Assembly (NCBI RefSeq): GCF_038246755.1
Contig: NZ_CP134706.1
Span: 6,389,501-6,453,500, forward strand
Source of the DNA: Micromonospora sp. FIMYZ51
Lineage (GTDB): Bacteria > Actinomycetota > Actinomycetes > Mycobacteriales > Micromonosporaceae
Direction: 5' to 3'
Length of the DNA: 64,000 nt
Shown: in pieces, positions 53,498-63,200 of the stretch
How positions within the stretch are numbered: the stretch's first letter is position 1
How the letters are laid out: each line of letters begins with the position of its first letter
The notes under the pieces: model-generated
What the model saw: the letters and a program-made list of their open reading frames with translations, nothing else
What the model was told of the DNA's origin: nothing
Database searches by the model: none
Translations under genes and position numbers: made by a program

Positions 53498-53922
53498 TCC
53501 TGGTCCCCGTTTCCGCAACGCCCGCACAGACCGAAGAAGGAGACGTGGCCGATGTCCACCCGGAAACCCCGCTCGCGCGCCAACTGGTCGGCCAGCGGGC
53601 GCAGCAGTGCAGGCTCCATCTCGTCGATCGCGCCGCAGTCCCGGCAGACCAGATGGACGTGCTGGTCCTCACCGGCGGCGTGGTAGGTCGGCGAACCGTG
53701 CGACAGATGGGTGTGGGTGACCAGGCCGAGCCGCTCCAGCAGCTCCAGCGTGCGGTAGATGGTGGTGATGTTGACCCCGGCGGCCACCTCGCGTACCGCT
53801 GTGTGCACCTGCTCGGGGGTGGCGTGCCCGAGGTCCAGCACCGCTTGGAGGATCAGCTGTCGCTGCGCCGTCAGCCGCAGCCCACGGGCGCGGAGCAGTT
53901 CCGCAAGGGAGGATTCGGACAC
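53494..53922 (-). CDS. Fur-family metalloregulator
   Basis: 142 residues. Winged helix GLRLTAQRQLILQAVLDLGH with recognition helix NITTIYRTLELLERLGLV. The metal-binding C-terminal domain has HVHLVCRDCG and LCGRCG, i.e. two CxxC pairs for structural zinc, and HAAGEDQHVH ligands. Fur versus Zur cannot be separated by eye, though coupling to ygfZ favours iron. Divergent from pabC with 69 bp between. Confidence 0.9.
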   Translation of the reverse strand: MSESSLAELLRARGLRLTAQRQLILQAVLDLGHATPEQVHTAVREVAAGVNITTIYRTLELLERLGLVTHTHLSHGSPTYHAAGEDQHVHLVCRDCGAIDEMEPALLRPLADQLARERGFRVDIGHVSFFGLCGRCGNGDQE

Positions 53923-53991
53923 CCCTCGATCATAGTTCGGCCCTTCGCGCTCCTCCCGACGCGACCGGTACGCCCGCTATGCTCGGCCGTC

Positions 53992-54840
53992 ATGGTGCCG
54001 TCACGGATCGGCGTGCTCGGCCGGGGTCTGGTGCCGGCCGACGAGCCGGTGCTGCGCGGGGACGACCTCGGTGTGCTGCGCGGCGACGGGCTCTTCGAGA
54101 CCATGCACCTGCGCGGTGGGCGGCCGTGGCTGCGCGAGGCGCACCTGGCCCGGCTGCGGGCCGGCGCGGCGGCCGTGGAGCTGACGTTGCCGGACGACGC
54201 GGCCCTTGTCGAACTCCTGGACACCGTTGCCGCCGGGTGGCCGGCGGAGGTGGAGGGCGCGCTGCGGCTGGTCTGCACGCGCGGGCCGGAGGGCGGCGGA
54301 CCACCAAGCGTCTACGCCACCCTGTCGGCGGTCCCACCGGCGGCCCGGCAGGCCAGGCGCGACGGGGTACGGGTGGCCACCCTCTCGTTGGGGGTGCCCG
54401 CCGAGGCCCGGCCGGAGTTGGACTGGCTGCCGGCCGGGATCAAGTCGACGTCGTACGGGGCGAGCATGGCGGCCCGCCGCTGGGCCGCCCGCGCGGGCGT
54501 CGACGACGTGCTCTGGGTCTCCTCCGACGGTTACCTACTGGAGGGGCCGACCGCCAACCTGGTCTGGTTGGCCGGCGACACGCTCTGCACCGTGCCGGCC
54601 GGACGCACCGGCATCCTGCCCGGCACCACCGTCGGCTGGCTGCTCGCCCAGGCCGGGCAGGTGGGCTGCGACGCGGCCGAACACATGATCACCCCGGCCG
54701 GCCTGCGCGACGCCGACGGTGTCTGGCTGACCTCGTCCGTACGCGGCCTGGTGGCGGTGCTCAGCCTCGACGGCGAGCCGCTGCCCCGCAGCCCGCGTAC
54801 CCCTGCGTTGCAGGAACTGCTCGGCTTCCCGGTGCCCTGA
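53992..54840 (+). CDS. Aminodeoxychorismate lyase / class IV aminotransferase (PabC-like)
   Basis: 282 residues. Fold-type IV PLP enzyme: GDGLFETMHLRGGRPW, PLP-lysine in LPAGIKSTSYGASMAARRWA (K in GIKSTSY), and LLEGPTANLVW with the E that contacts the pyridine N; the phosphate loop is LPGTTVGWLL. PabC converts aminodeoxychorismate to p-aminobenzoate for folate. D-amino-acid or branched-chain aminotransferase activity cannot be excluded. Confidence 0.85.
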   Translation: MVPSRIGVLGRGLVPADEPVLRGDDLGVLRGDGLFETMHLRGGRPWLREAHLARLRAGAAAVELTLPDDAALVELLDTVAAGWPAEVEGALRLVCTRGPEGGGPPSVYATLSAVPPAARQARRDGVRVATLSLGVPAEARPELDWLPAGIKSTSYGASMAARRWAARAGVDDVLWVSSDGYLLEGPTANLVWLAGDTLCTVPAGRTGILPGTTVGWLLAQAGQVGCDAAEHMITPAGLRDADGVWLTSSVRGLVAVLSLDGEPLPRSPRTPALQELLGFPVP

Positions 54841-54846
54841 GCCCGG

Positions 54847-55452
54847 TCAGCCGGCGACCCGGATGAGCCGGGCGGACAGGTGCGGGGAGAGCGGCTGGCC
54901 GACGGCGGCCATGTCCTGGGCGTAGAGCAGGGCGCCCTCGACGATGCCGAAGAGCCGATGTCCGGCGGTGACCTCCTTGGCGGTGGAGGTGCGCACCACC
55001 GCGTCGGTGACGAACTCGACCTGGGTGCCCTTGCGCCGGCCGAGGTGCAGTTCCATCACTCCGGTGGGGGTGGTGAGCAGGGCTTCCAACTCGTCGGTGG
55101 CCCGGTCGCCGGCCAGCACCGGCCGCCACCAGCCCACCTCACGCCCGGCCGGGCGCACCGGGCGGCTCTGCTCGTCGAGGATCCAGGCCCGCGACTCGTA
55201 GTGCAGGAACGGCCGGCCGTCGTGGCTGATCCGGATCTCCTGCGCGAAGTCGAAGTCCTCGATGGTCGGGAAGCCGCCCCGGCCCCGGCCCCGCCAGACG
55301 CCGATGTACGGCAGCAGCCCGTCCAGGGCGGGGTGCAGCTTGGGACCGACCCGCAGGTCGTGACTCTCCTCGAAGGGGTACGGGTCGACCGGCGGCGCGT
55401 TCAACCACGGTGGCGGGGCCAGCGGATTTTCGTCCGACGGTTTCGCGCTCAC
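54847..55452 (-). CDS. Nitrobindin-like haem-binding beta-barrel (FABP-like)
   Basis: 201 residues from GTG 55452, with AAGGTGG upstream. The nitrobindin/THAP4 hallmark GxWxGxGxGxxP appears as GVWRGRGRGGFP, and the C-terminal haem-ligand His is probably in LSPHLSARL. Such proteins bind ferric haem and can isomerise peroxynitrite to nitrate. Lies 13 bp downstream of the 36-residue membrane peptide, thus likely co-translated. Convergent with pabC by 6 bp. Confidence 0.87.
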   Translation of the reverse strand: MSAKPSDENPLAPPPWLNAPPVDPYPFEESHDLRVGPKLHPALDGLLPYIGVWRGRGRGGFPTIEDFDFAQEIRISHDGRPFLHYESRAWILDEQSRPVRPAGREVGWWRPVLAGDRATDELEALLTTPTGVMELHLGRRKGTQVEFVTDAVVRTSTAKEVTAGHRLFGIVEGALLYAQDMAAVGQPLSPHLSARLIRVAG

Positions 55453-55465
55453 TGAACCACCTTCA

Positions 55466-55576
55466 CTATTTGCCTCTCGAAATGCGTACCGCCAGGTAGA
55501 CCAGGCCACCGGCGAGCGCGCCCAGGCCCGCGACCAGCAGGCTGACGAACCCGATCTCGGTGACCATCCGGGCCAT
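55466..55576 (-). CDS. 36-residue single-pass membrane peptide
   Basis: Below usual length cut-offs. It begins MARMVTEIGF, has one hydrophobic helix VSLLVAGLGALAGGLVYLAV and ends RISRGK (positive-inside C-terminus). Stop at 55466, 13 bp upstream of the nitrobindin-like GTG, with the latter's ribosome-binding site in the gap. ATG 55567 is an alternative start (33 residues). Its ATG is only 14 bp from the divergent dsrE-like ATG. Function unknown; perhaps anchors or partners the haem protein. Confidence 0.7.
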   Translation of the reverse strand: MARMVTEIGFVSLLVAGLGALAGGLVYLAVRISRGK

Positions 55577-55590
55577 CCTATGCTGGCGGC

Positions 55591-55953
55591 ATGGCCCGCA
55601 CTCTCGTCGTCAAGGCCACCGCCGGCTCCGATGCGCCCGAGCGTTGCGCCCAGGCATTCACCGTGGCAGCGACCGCAGCCGCCGCCGGGGTGCCCGTCTC
55701 GCTCTGGTTGACCGGCGAGTCGACCTGGTTCGCCCTGCCCGGCCGGGCGCAGGAGTTCGAGTTGCCGCACTCGGCGCCGCTGGCCGAGCTGCTGCACGTG
55801 ATCCTCGCCACCGGCACGGTGACCGCCTGCACCCAGTGCGCGGCCCGCCGCGACATCGGCACCGGCGACGTCTTGCCCGGCGTCCGGATCGCCGGAGCCG
55901 CCGTGTTCGTCGAGGAGACGATGGCAGAGGGCGCCCAGGTGCTTGTCTACTGA
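55591..55953 (+). CDS. DsrE-family protein
   Basis: 120 residues. The DsrE/DsrF-like alpha/beta sandwich is recognised from AAAGVPVSLWLTGESTWFAL and a C-terminal VFVEETMAEGAQVLVY. Two cysteines in TACTQCAARR are in the place of the sulfur-relay Cys of TusD/DsrE. Could take part in persulfide transfer. A -10-like TATGCT (55578-55583) ends 7 nt before the ATG, suggesting a leaderless or near-leaderless transcript. Confidence 0.78.
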   Translation: MARTLVVKATAGSDAPERCAQAFTVAATAAAAGVPVSLWLTGESTWFALPGRAQEFELPHSAPLAELLHVILATGTVTACTQCAARRDIGTGDVLPGVRIAGAAVFVEETMAEGAQVLVY

Positions 55954-56022
55954 GTCGTCGAACAGGACGGCAAGGCGACGGAACCCGGCCCGGCGAGTCG
56001 GACTAATGCCTACGATTCGGGT

Positions 56023-56403
56023 GTGAGCGAGGCGACCCAGCAGTTTTTCGCGGCCCTGCCGGCCCGCGCCCCGGAGGTACTACGCACCCCGATCAGCGGC
56101 ACGCTGCGGATCGACCTCTCTGACGGTCAGCGCACCGAGCACTGGCTGGTCCGGATGCGGCCGGGAACGGCCGAGGTCGAGCAGGGTTCGGATGCGGCCG
56201 ACGCGATCTGGTACTGCGGCCTGGATCTCTTCGACCGGCTCGTCACCGGCCGGGCACAGGCGCTTGCCGCGCTGTTCCGCAACGAGAGCACGTACACCGG
56301 GAACGTGGTGCTGTTCCTCGCCTTCCGCCGCTTCTTCCCGGCCGCGCCCGGCACCCGGGATCCGCGCGAGGTGGCCCGCGCGCACGTTACCCGGAACGGG
56401 TGA
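56023..56403 (+). CDS. SCP2 sterol-binding-domain protein
   Basis: 126 residues, a single SCP2 domain: GTLRIDLSDGQRTEHWLV, GSDAADAIWYCGLDLFDRLVTGRAQALAALF split over strands and helices. Such stand-alone SCP2 proteins bind hydrophobic ligands; the physiological ligand is unknown. GTG 56023; overlaps the next gene by GTGA, so coupled to the glucosidase-like protein. Confidence 0.82.
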   Translation: MSEATQQFFAALPARAPEVLRTPISGTLRIDLSDGQRTEHWLVRMRPGTAEVEQGSDAADAIWYCGLDLFDRLVTGRAQALAALFRNESTYTGNVVLFLAFRRFFPAAPGTRDPREVARAHVTRNG

Positions 56404-58457
56404 GGCAATTGGTAAGCATCCTGGACGGCAACACCTTCCTGGTCAGTGACCAACATGGGGACATCGAGCCCTCGTTGGACTCCCCCACCGGCCTGTTCAT
56501 CTTCGACACCAGGTTCCTTTCCACCTGGTTGCTGCTGCTCGACGGCGAGCGGCTGCGAGCCCTCTCCATCGACGACGCCGAGTCCTTCCGGACCCGCTAC
56601 TTCCTGGTGCCGGGTGAACCAACGCACTACCTGGACGCCAAGGTCTCCGTGATCCGGAGTCGGGCCATCTGTCGTGGCTTCGAGGAGGAGATCACGGTGC
56701 TGAACCACTCCGGGCAGGACACCACGTTCACCATCCGGGTCGAGATGGGCGCGGACTTCGCCGACCTCTTCGAGGTGAAGGACGTCCTGCGCAAGAAGGG
56801 CAGCAACACTGCCCTGGTGACCGAGGACTCGCTGCGCCTGAGGTACGTCCGGGAGGCGTTCCACCGCGAGACGGTGGTGCGCAGCAGCGAGCCCGCACGG
56901 ATCGACAAGACCGGGATGACCTTCCCGATCCGGGTCGGACCGCACGGCGAATGGACCACCCGGCTGACGGTCTCCACCATCATCTACGGCGCCCGGGGCG
57001 AGGACGTCCGCGCCCGGCTGCCGCTCGCCGGCGGTCGCCAGACAGCCGACATCGAGGCCGAGCACGCCGAGTTCGTCCGGAAAGCGCCGAAGCTGGGCTG
57101 CGACTGCGAGCCGCTGGCCACCGCGTACCGGCGCAGCCTGGAGGACCTGGCCGCGCTCCGGTACGAGTCGATCGCGCTCGGCGTCCGGCTGCTGGCCGCC
57201 GGGCTGCCCTGGTTCATGACGCTGTTCGGCCGGGACAGCATCATCACCTCGCTCCAGGTGTTGCCGTTCCTACCGGAGCTGATCCCGCCGACCCTGACGA
57301 TGCTCGCCGGCCTTCAGGGCCACCGGCTCGACGACTTCCGCGACGAGGAGCCGGGCAAGATCCTGCACGAACTGCGGTACGGCGAGAGCGCCGGCTTCGA
57401 GGAGCAGCCGCACTCGCCGTACTACGGCGCGGCGGACACCACCGCGCTGTTCGTGATCCTGCTCGACGAGTACGAGCGGTGGACCGGCGACGCCGAACTG
57501 GTCACCCGGCTGGAGTTCGCCGCCCGGGCCGCGCTGGCCTGGATCGACTCGTACAGTGACCTGCTCGGCACCGGGTACGTCTGGTACCAGACCCGCAACC
57601 CACGCAACGGCCTGGAGAACCAGTGCTGGAAGGACTCGTGGGACGGGATCTCCTACGCCGACGGTCGACTGCCCGGCTTTCCCCGGGCCACCTGCGAGTT
57701 GCAGGGCTACGCGTACGACGCCAAACTCCGGGGCGCCCGGTTGGCCCGGCTCTGCTGGCACGACCCGCAGTACGCCGACCGGCTGGAACGGGAGGCAGCC
57801 GCGCTGAAGGAACGGTTCAACCGGGACTTCTGGCTGCCCGACCGGGAGTACTACGCGCTGGCGCTGGACGCCGACGGCCGCCAGGTCGACGCACTCAGCT
57901 CCAACATCGGGCACCTGCTCTGGAGCGGCATCGTGGACGAGTCGCGGGCCGGTGCGGTCGCCGCCCACCTGCTCGGTCCCCGCCTCTTCTCCGGCTGGGG
58001 CATTCGCACCCTCGCCGACGACCAGGGTCGGTACAACCCGATCGGCTACCATGTCGGCACGGTCTGGCCGTTCGACAATTCGCTTATCGCCTGGGGGCTG
58101 TGGAAGTACGGCTTCCGGGAGGAGGCCGGGCGGATCTGTGAATCGATGCTCGGCGCGTCGCGCTACTTCGCCGGCCGGCTACCTGAGGCTTTCGCCGGGT
58201 ACGAACGCGACCTCACCGAGTACCCGGTGCAGTATCCGACCGCGTGCAGTCCGCAGGCGTGGTCGGCGGGCACGCCGATGCTGCTGTTGCGGGTCATGCT
58301 CGGGCTGGAACCGCAGGGCGAGCATCTGATCATCGACCCGTACGTGCCGGCCGGGATGGGTCGGGTGGAACTGCTGGACATTCCGGGGCGGTGGGGTCGG
58401 GTGGACGCGCTGGGCCGCAGCCGGACCCAGCGCGACGAGCCGACCCGGCCGGAGTGA
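56400..58457 (+). CDS. Glycogen debranching-type amylo-alpha-1,6-glucosidase
   Basis: 685 residues. The N-terminal GDE_N_bis beta-sandwich (about 1-195: VSILDGNTFLVSDQHGDI, GLFIFDTRFLSTWLLLLDG) is followed by an (alpha/alpha)6 barrel (about 235-670) with AGLPWFMTLFGRDSIITSLQ, WKDSWDGISYADG and GYHVGTVWPFDNSLIAWGL, where the acid and base catalysts are expected. No signal peptide. Possibly acts on storage or trehalose-type glucans; the family is annotated as glycogen debranching but seldom tested. Translationally coupled to the SCP2 gene. Confidence 0.87.
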   Translation: MRQLVSILDGNTFLVSDQHGDIEPSLDSPTGLFIFDTRFLSTWLLLLDGERLRALSIDDAESFRTRYFLVPGEPTHYLDAKVSVIRSRAICRGFEEEITVLNHSGQDTTFTIRVEMGADFADLFEVKDVLRKKGSNTALVTEDSLRLRYVREAFHRETVVRSSEPARIDKTGMTFPIRVGPHGEWTTRLTVSTIIYGARGEDVRARLPLAGGRQTADIEAEHAEFVRKAPKLGCDCEPLATAYRRSLEDLAALRYESIALGVRLLAAGLPWFMTLFGRDSIITSLQVLPFLPELIPPTLTMLAGLQGHRLDDFRDEEPGKILHELRYGESAGFEEQPHSPYYGAADTTALFVILLDEYERWTGDAELVTRLEFAARAALAWIDSYSDLLGTGYVWYQTRNPRNGLENQCWKDSWDGISYADGRLPGFPRATCELQGYAYDAKLRGARLARLCWHDPQYADRLEREAAALKERFNRDFWLPDREYYALALDADGRQVDALSSNIGHLLWSGIVDESRAGAVAAHLLGPRLFSGWGIRTLADDQGRYNPIGYHVGTVWPFDNSLIAWGLWKYGFREEAGRICESMLGASRYFAGRLPEAFAGYERDLTEYPVQYPTACSPQAWSAGTPMLLLRVMLGLEPQGEHLIIDPYVPAGMGRVELLDIPGRWGRVDALGRSRTQRDEPTRPE

Positions 58458-58467
58458 GCCGGTACGC

Positions 58468-59334
58468 TCAGCCCGCGCAACCGCTGGTCGCAGCGACCCG
58501 TACCCCGTCCGGGCGCAGGTCGGCCAGCACCGCCACGCCGCCGCGCCGGTAGGCGTACACCTCGGGGGTTTCCACGACCGGCGTGCCGCCCGCCAGCGAC
58601 GCGAGTGCGGCCTGCGGCGACTTACCCGGCTCGCCCACGCCGGACCAGGCGGTACGGGCGACCCCGCCGCCGGGGCAGGGCGCGGTCACCGCCAACTCGC
58701 TGCCGGCTCCCGCGCCACCGAGGGCGCGCAGCGCCTCGGCCAGCCCGCCGACCTCGGCACCGGCACCGGCATCGCCCGGTCCGGGCCGGTCGTATCCGTC
58801 TCCGATCGGCCGGCAGCCGGTGTCGACGGCCAACCGGATCCGACCGTCGGTGACCGGACGCCCCTGCACGACGACGAACTCGCCCGCGTCGGCACGCAGC
58901 CGCGGCCCGTCGGGGGTGACCCGGACGCCGGCCCGCCACTTCGCGGGCAGCCGCTCGGCGATCCGCTCCAGCACGGCCCGCTCCTCGCCGCCGGGCACCG
59001 CCAGTTCGACCTCGCGGCTCAGCGTCGCGCCGTCAGCGAACGGGGTGACCCGGCAGCCCCGGTGCACCTCTGGCGGGACCATCGCCGGCACCCCGTCGGA
59101 CGCCGCCGCGACCAGTTCGCCGATCGCACCGTCGACCACCGGACCGGCCTCGGTCAGGGTCCGCTGCTCCCGGACGGTCGGCGGGTCGTTGCGGGTGGAG
59201 AACCAGGTGAGACCGGCGAGCAGCACCGCCCAGGCCACGGTCAGCGCGACCAGCCAGCCCGGCCAGCGCGGACCCGCCGCCGGTGGCCGGGAATCTGTGG
59301 GTGGGACGTACCCCATCTGAACTGCGCCGCTCAC
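58468..59334 (-). CDS. Hypothetical membrane-anchored protein
   Basis: 288 residues. A Pro-rich cytoplasmic start, one transmembrane helix at about 28-46 (LVALTVAWAVLLAGLTWF), then an exported domain of about 235 residues with paired cysteines (HRGCRVTPF, DTGCRPIGD, APCPGGG, SGCAG). Not a family I recognise. It lies on the same strand 30 bp after the winged-helix regulator. Convergent with the debranching gene by 10 bp. Confidence 0.65.
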   Translation of the reverse strand: MSGAVQMGYVPPTDSRPPAAGPRWPGWLVALTVAWAVLLAGLTWFSTRNDPPTVREQRTLTEAGPVVDGAIGELVAAASDGVPAMVPPEVHRGCRVTPFADGATLSREVELAVPGGEERAVLERIAERLPAKWRAGVRVTPDGPRLRADAGEFVVVQGRPVTDGRIRLAVDTGCRPIGDGYDRPGPGDAGAGAEVGGLAEALRALGGAGAGSELAVTAPCPGGGVARTAWSGVGEPGKSPQAALASLAGGTPVVETPEVYAYRRGGVAVLADLRPDGVRVAATSGCAG

Positions 59335-59364
59335 CGGGCCATGGTGTCACGCCCGGCGCGGCGG

Positions 59365-59916
59365 TCAGCTGTCGGCGGGGTCCGGTGGTTCCGCGTCCGG
59401 ATCTCGACCATCGACCGGTTCGGGTGGCGCGCTCAGTCGGTAGCCAACCCCCCGGACGGTCTGCACCTGCGGCCCGTCGGGCAGGGCGCGTAGCTTGCGC
59501 CGGAGTCGCTTCACGGCCGAGTGCAGGATCGCCGTGTCACCCAGGTACGCGCCGCCCCAGACGGAGGCGAAGAGCCGTTCGTAGCTCCACAGGGTGACCG
59601 GTGGTTCGGCCAGCCGGGCCAGCAGTTCCCGCTCGGTACGGGTCAGCCCCAGCGGTACGCCCCGCCAGGTGACCAGGTGGCCGGCCCGGTCGACCACGAG
59701 GTCGCGCCAACTGCCCGAGCGTTGCGCCCACGCATCGCTGGTTGCGCCGTCCGGTGTTCCGGTCTCCATCGGCGGGGCCGGAAACATCGCGCGGAGCTGG
59801 GCCAGGTCCGCGCAGATCACCAGTGGACCCACCCCGTCGAGACGCTGCACCACCCGCTGCCGGACGGAGGCGTCGGAGCTGACGCAGACCAGAATCGGAA
59901 TCTCTCCACCGGACAC
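59365..59916 (-). CDS. Orphan OmpR-type winged-helix regulator with degenerate receiver
   Basis: 183 residues from GTG 59916 (GGGGAGG 5 nt upstream). Residues about 1-60 look like a shortened receiver remnant (ILVCVSSDASVRQRVVQRLD) with no phosphoacceptor Asp. Residues about 75-165 are a complete Trans_reg_C winged helix (LTRTERELLARLAE, AILHSAVKRLRRKLR, VQTVRGVGYRLS). It therefore binds DNA without classical phosphorylation. Divergent from the S8 protease gene. Confidence 0.82.
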   Translation of the reverse strand: MSGGEIPILVCVSSDASVRQRVVQRLDGVGPLVICADLAQLRAMFPAPPMETGTPDGATSDAWAQRSGSWRDLVVDRAGHLVTWRGVPLGLTRTERELLARLAEPPVTLWSYERLFASVWGGAYLGDTAILHSAVKRLRRKLRALPDGPQVQTVRGVGYRLSAPPEPVDGRDPDAEPPDPADS

Positions 59917-60024
59917 GCTGCCTCCCCGAGAGTACTGCGCTGACCTGCGACTTCTCGCCCGTCGACAAAGACGGCCACCGATGGCGCCCGCCACTCAGAC
60001 TAACGGTCAGGATTGCGACCCGTC

Positions 60025-60044
60025 ACTGACCGAGTACTGACCGA
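60025..60044. promoter_or_regulatory. Direct-repeat site ACTGACCGA x2
   Basis: ACTGACCGA at 60025-60033 and 60036-60044, one 11-bp helical turn apart, with a related inverted half-site CGGTCAG at 60004-60010. OmpR-family winged helices bind such phased direct repeats. It lies between the regulator (starts 59916) and the protease gene (starts 60209). Confidence 0.5.
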
Positions 60045-60208
60045 CGCCGCCCATTGATCACCGGCCACCCCGGGCAAGAGCATGACTCTCAGCGGGCAGG
60101 CGCTCACCAGGAGCCACCCACATCGCGCTGACCGCTCCGCGACGGCATGCCCGGCGCGCGGATGTGCGGGCCCGAAGAGATCGGGACCGACGACGTGGGG
60201 GAGGAAGC

Positions 60209-63200
60209 TTGTTCACCACACGATCCACCCGCTGGCGGGCGGTGGCGCTGCTGACCGCTGCCGTGCTGGGCGGCACCGCCCAGCCCGCGCTCGCCGCGCC
60301 GGCACCGGGGCCGGCACCGCATCGGGCCGCCGTCGATGCGGGGCTGCTCGATCGGCTGGACACCGCACCGACCGCGACCTTCATGGTGTACCTGCGGGAG
60401 ACCGCCCCGCTCGCCCAGGCGACCGCGCTGCCTGACCCCGACGGCCGGGCCCGCGCGGTGCATCAACTGCTCACCAGCACGGCCACCCGGACCCAGCGCG
60501 ACCTGCGGGCGGTCCTGGACGAGCGGAAGGTGCCGCACACCGGGTACTGGATCGCCAACGCGCTGCGGGTCGAGGGCGACAAGGCGCTGGTCGAGGAGAT
60601 CGCGCGCCGGCCCGAGGTGGCCCGGATCGCCCCGAGCCGCAGCTACCGTCTGGTGCGGCCCACCCCCACCGAGACCGCGCGGGCCCGGACCGCCGCCGTC
60701 GAATGGGGGCTGACAAACATCGGTGCACCTCAGGTATGGGACGAGTTCGGTGACCGGGGCGAGGGTGTCGTGGTGGCGAACATCGACACCGGCGTCCGGT
60801 ACGACCACCCCGCGCTTGTCGGCTCCTACCGCGGCAACACCGGCGGCGGCTTCGACCACGCCTACAACTGGTTCGACCCGGCCGGGGTCTGCCCCACCGC
60901 CGCGCCCTGCGACAACGACGACCACGGCACCCACACCATGGGCACGATGGTCGGCGACGACGGTGCCGGCAACCAGATCGGCGTCGCGCCGGGCGCGCGG
61001 TGGATCGCCGCCAAGGGCTGCGAGTCCGACGAGTGCACCGACGCCTCCCTGCTCGCCGCCGGCCAGTGGGTGCTCGCTCCGACCGATGCCAGCGGGCGCA
61101 ATCCACGGCCCGACCTGCGGCCCGACATCGTCAACAACTCGTGGGGCGGTGACGGCGGTGACGCCTGGTACCAGCAGACCGTCACCGCCTGGCGGGCGGC
61201 CGGCATCTTCCCGGTCTTCTCCGCCGGCAACGACGGCCCGGCCTGCGGCAGCGCCGGTTCGCCCGGCGACTACCCGGACTCGTACGCGGTCGGGGCGTAC
61301 GACGTCAACGGCAACATCGCCAGCTTCTCCGGCCGCGGTTCCGGTGCCGATCCACTGAATCCGAACATCGCCGCGCCGGGCAGCGGCATCCGTTCCAGCG
61401 TCCGGAGCGGCGGATACGCCACGATGAGCGGCACCTCGATGGCCGCCCCACACGTCGCCGGCACGGTGGCGCTGCTCTGGTCGGCGGCACCCGGCCTGCG
61501 CGGCGACCTCGACGCCACGGAGGAGTTGCTGGACCGGACCGCCCGCGACGTCGACGCCACCACCTGCGGCGGCACCCCGGCCGACAACAACGTCTTCGGC
61601 GAGGGTCGGCTCGACGCGTACGCGGCGGTGCGGGAGGCACCCCGCAGCGGGTCCGGCCGGGTCACCGGCGTGGTCAGCGACGCGCGTACCGGCGACCCGG
61701 TAGCCGGCGCGACCGTGACCGCTGACACCCGCAGCACCACCACCGGCCCCGACGGCCGGTACGCACTGAGCCTGCCGACCGGCGAGACCGCCCTGGCGGT
61801 ACGTGCCTACGGCTACGCCGGTCAGTCGGCGACCGTCACCGTGCCCGAGGGCGGTGCCGTCACCCAGCACTTCGCCCTGTTCGCGGCAACGACGGTGACG
61901 GTACGCGGCAAGGTCACCGACGGCTCCGGCCACGGCTGGCCGCTGTACGCGAAGATCGAGGTGGCCGGGCGTCCCGGCACGGTCTTCACCGACCCGGTCA
62001 CCGGCCGCTACTCCTTCACCGTGCCGAGCGACTCGTCGTACCGGCTCACCGTCACCGCCCGGTACCCGGGCTATCGCACCGTCGTCCGCGAGGTGTCGGT
62101 CGGCGACGACACCACCACGGTCGACGTGACCGTGCCGGTCGACGCGGCCTGCACCGCTGCCGGCTACACCGGCAGGTTCGGCGAGCCGCTGCTGCGTGAG
62201 GCGTTCGACGATGCGAGCGCCCCGGCAAGCTGGACGGTCACCAACCGCACCGCCTCCGGTGGTTGGGTCTTCGACGACCCGCGTTCCCGGGGCAACCTCA
62301 CCGGCGGTTCCGGTCGCTTCGCCATCATCGACAGCGATGCCCTGGGCAGCGGCAACAGCCAGGACACCGACCTGATCACGCCGCCGCTGGACCTGACCGG
62401 GGCCGCCGCGCCGGTGCTGCGGTTCCGCAGCGACTGGCGGGCGGTCGGCATCAGCGACACGGCCGACATCGACGTCTCCACCGACGCCGGGGCCAACTGG
62501 ACAAACGTCTGGCACCAGACCGCCAGCCGGCGCGGCCCCCGGGTCGAGGAGGTGCCGCTGACCGTGGCGGGCAACGCCTCCGCCGCCCTGGTCCGCTTCC
62601 GCTTCAAGGGCACCTTCGCCTGGTGGTGGCAGGTGGACGACGTGGAGGTGGTCAACCGCGAGTGCTCGCCGGTGCCCGGCGGCCTGGTCGTCGGTACCAC
62701 CACCGACCGCACCACGGGTGCCGCTCTCAACGGGGTGAGCGTGGTCAGCGACGACCGGCCAGCGGACCGGGCGGTGTCGGCGGCCACGCCGGAGGACGCG
62801 GGCGAACCGGACGGCTTCTACTGGCTCTTCTCCGGTCTGACCGGCAGCCACCCGTTCACCGCAAGCCGGACGCCGTACCAGCCGGCAACGGCCGACGGGG
62901 CGGTCACCGCGGACGGGGTACGTCGGGCCGACTTCGCGCTCGCCGCCGGCCGGTTGACCGTCAGCCCGACCAGCATCGAGTCGCATCAGCCGTACGGCAG
63001 CACCCGCACCACCCGGTTGACCGTGCGCAACACCGGAACCGCGCCGGCCGAGGTGGAGTTGTTGGACCGCTCCGGCCGGTTCGAATTGCTCAACCAGGAT
63101 GGCGCACCGCTGCGTGAGCAGAAGGTGAAGGGCATCAGCAAGACCCGGACCGGCACCGCGTACGGCGGGTCGACGCCCGAGGTCGGACCGGCCGCCGCGG

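Noticed and set aside
60104..62986. 960-codon minus-strand frame opposite the protease
   Set aside because: The plus strand carries an intact S8 triad; the antisense frame is only a consequence of biased third positions.
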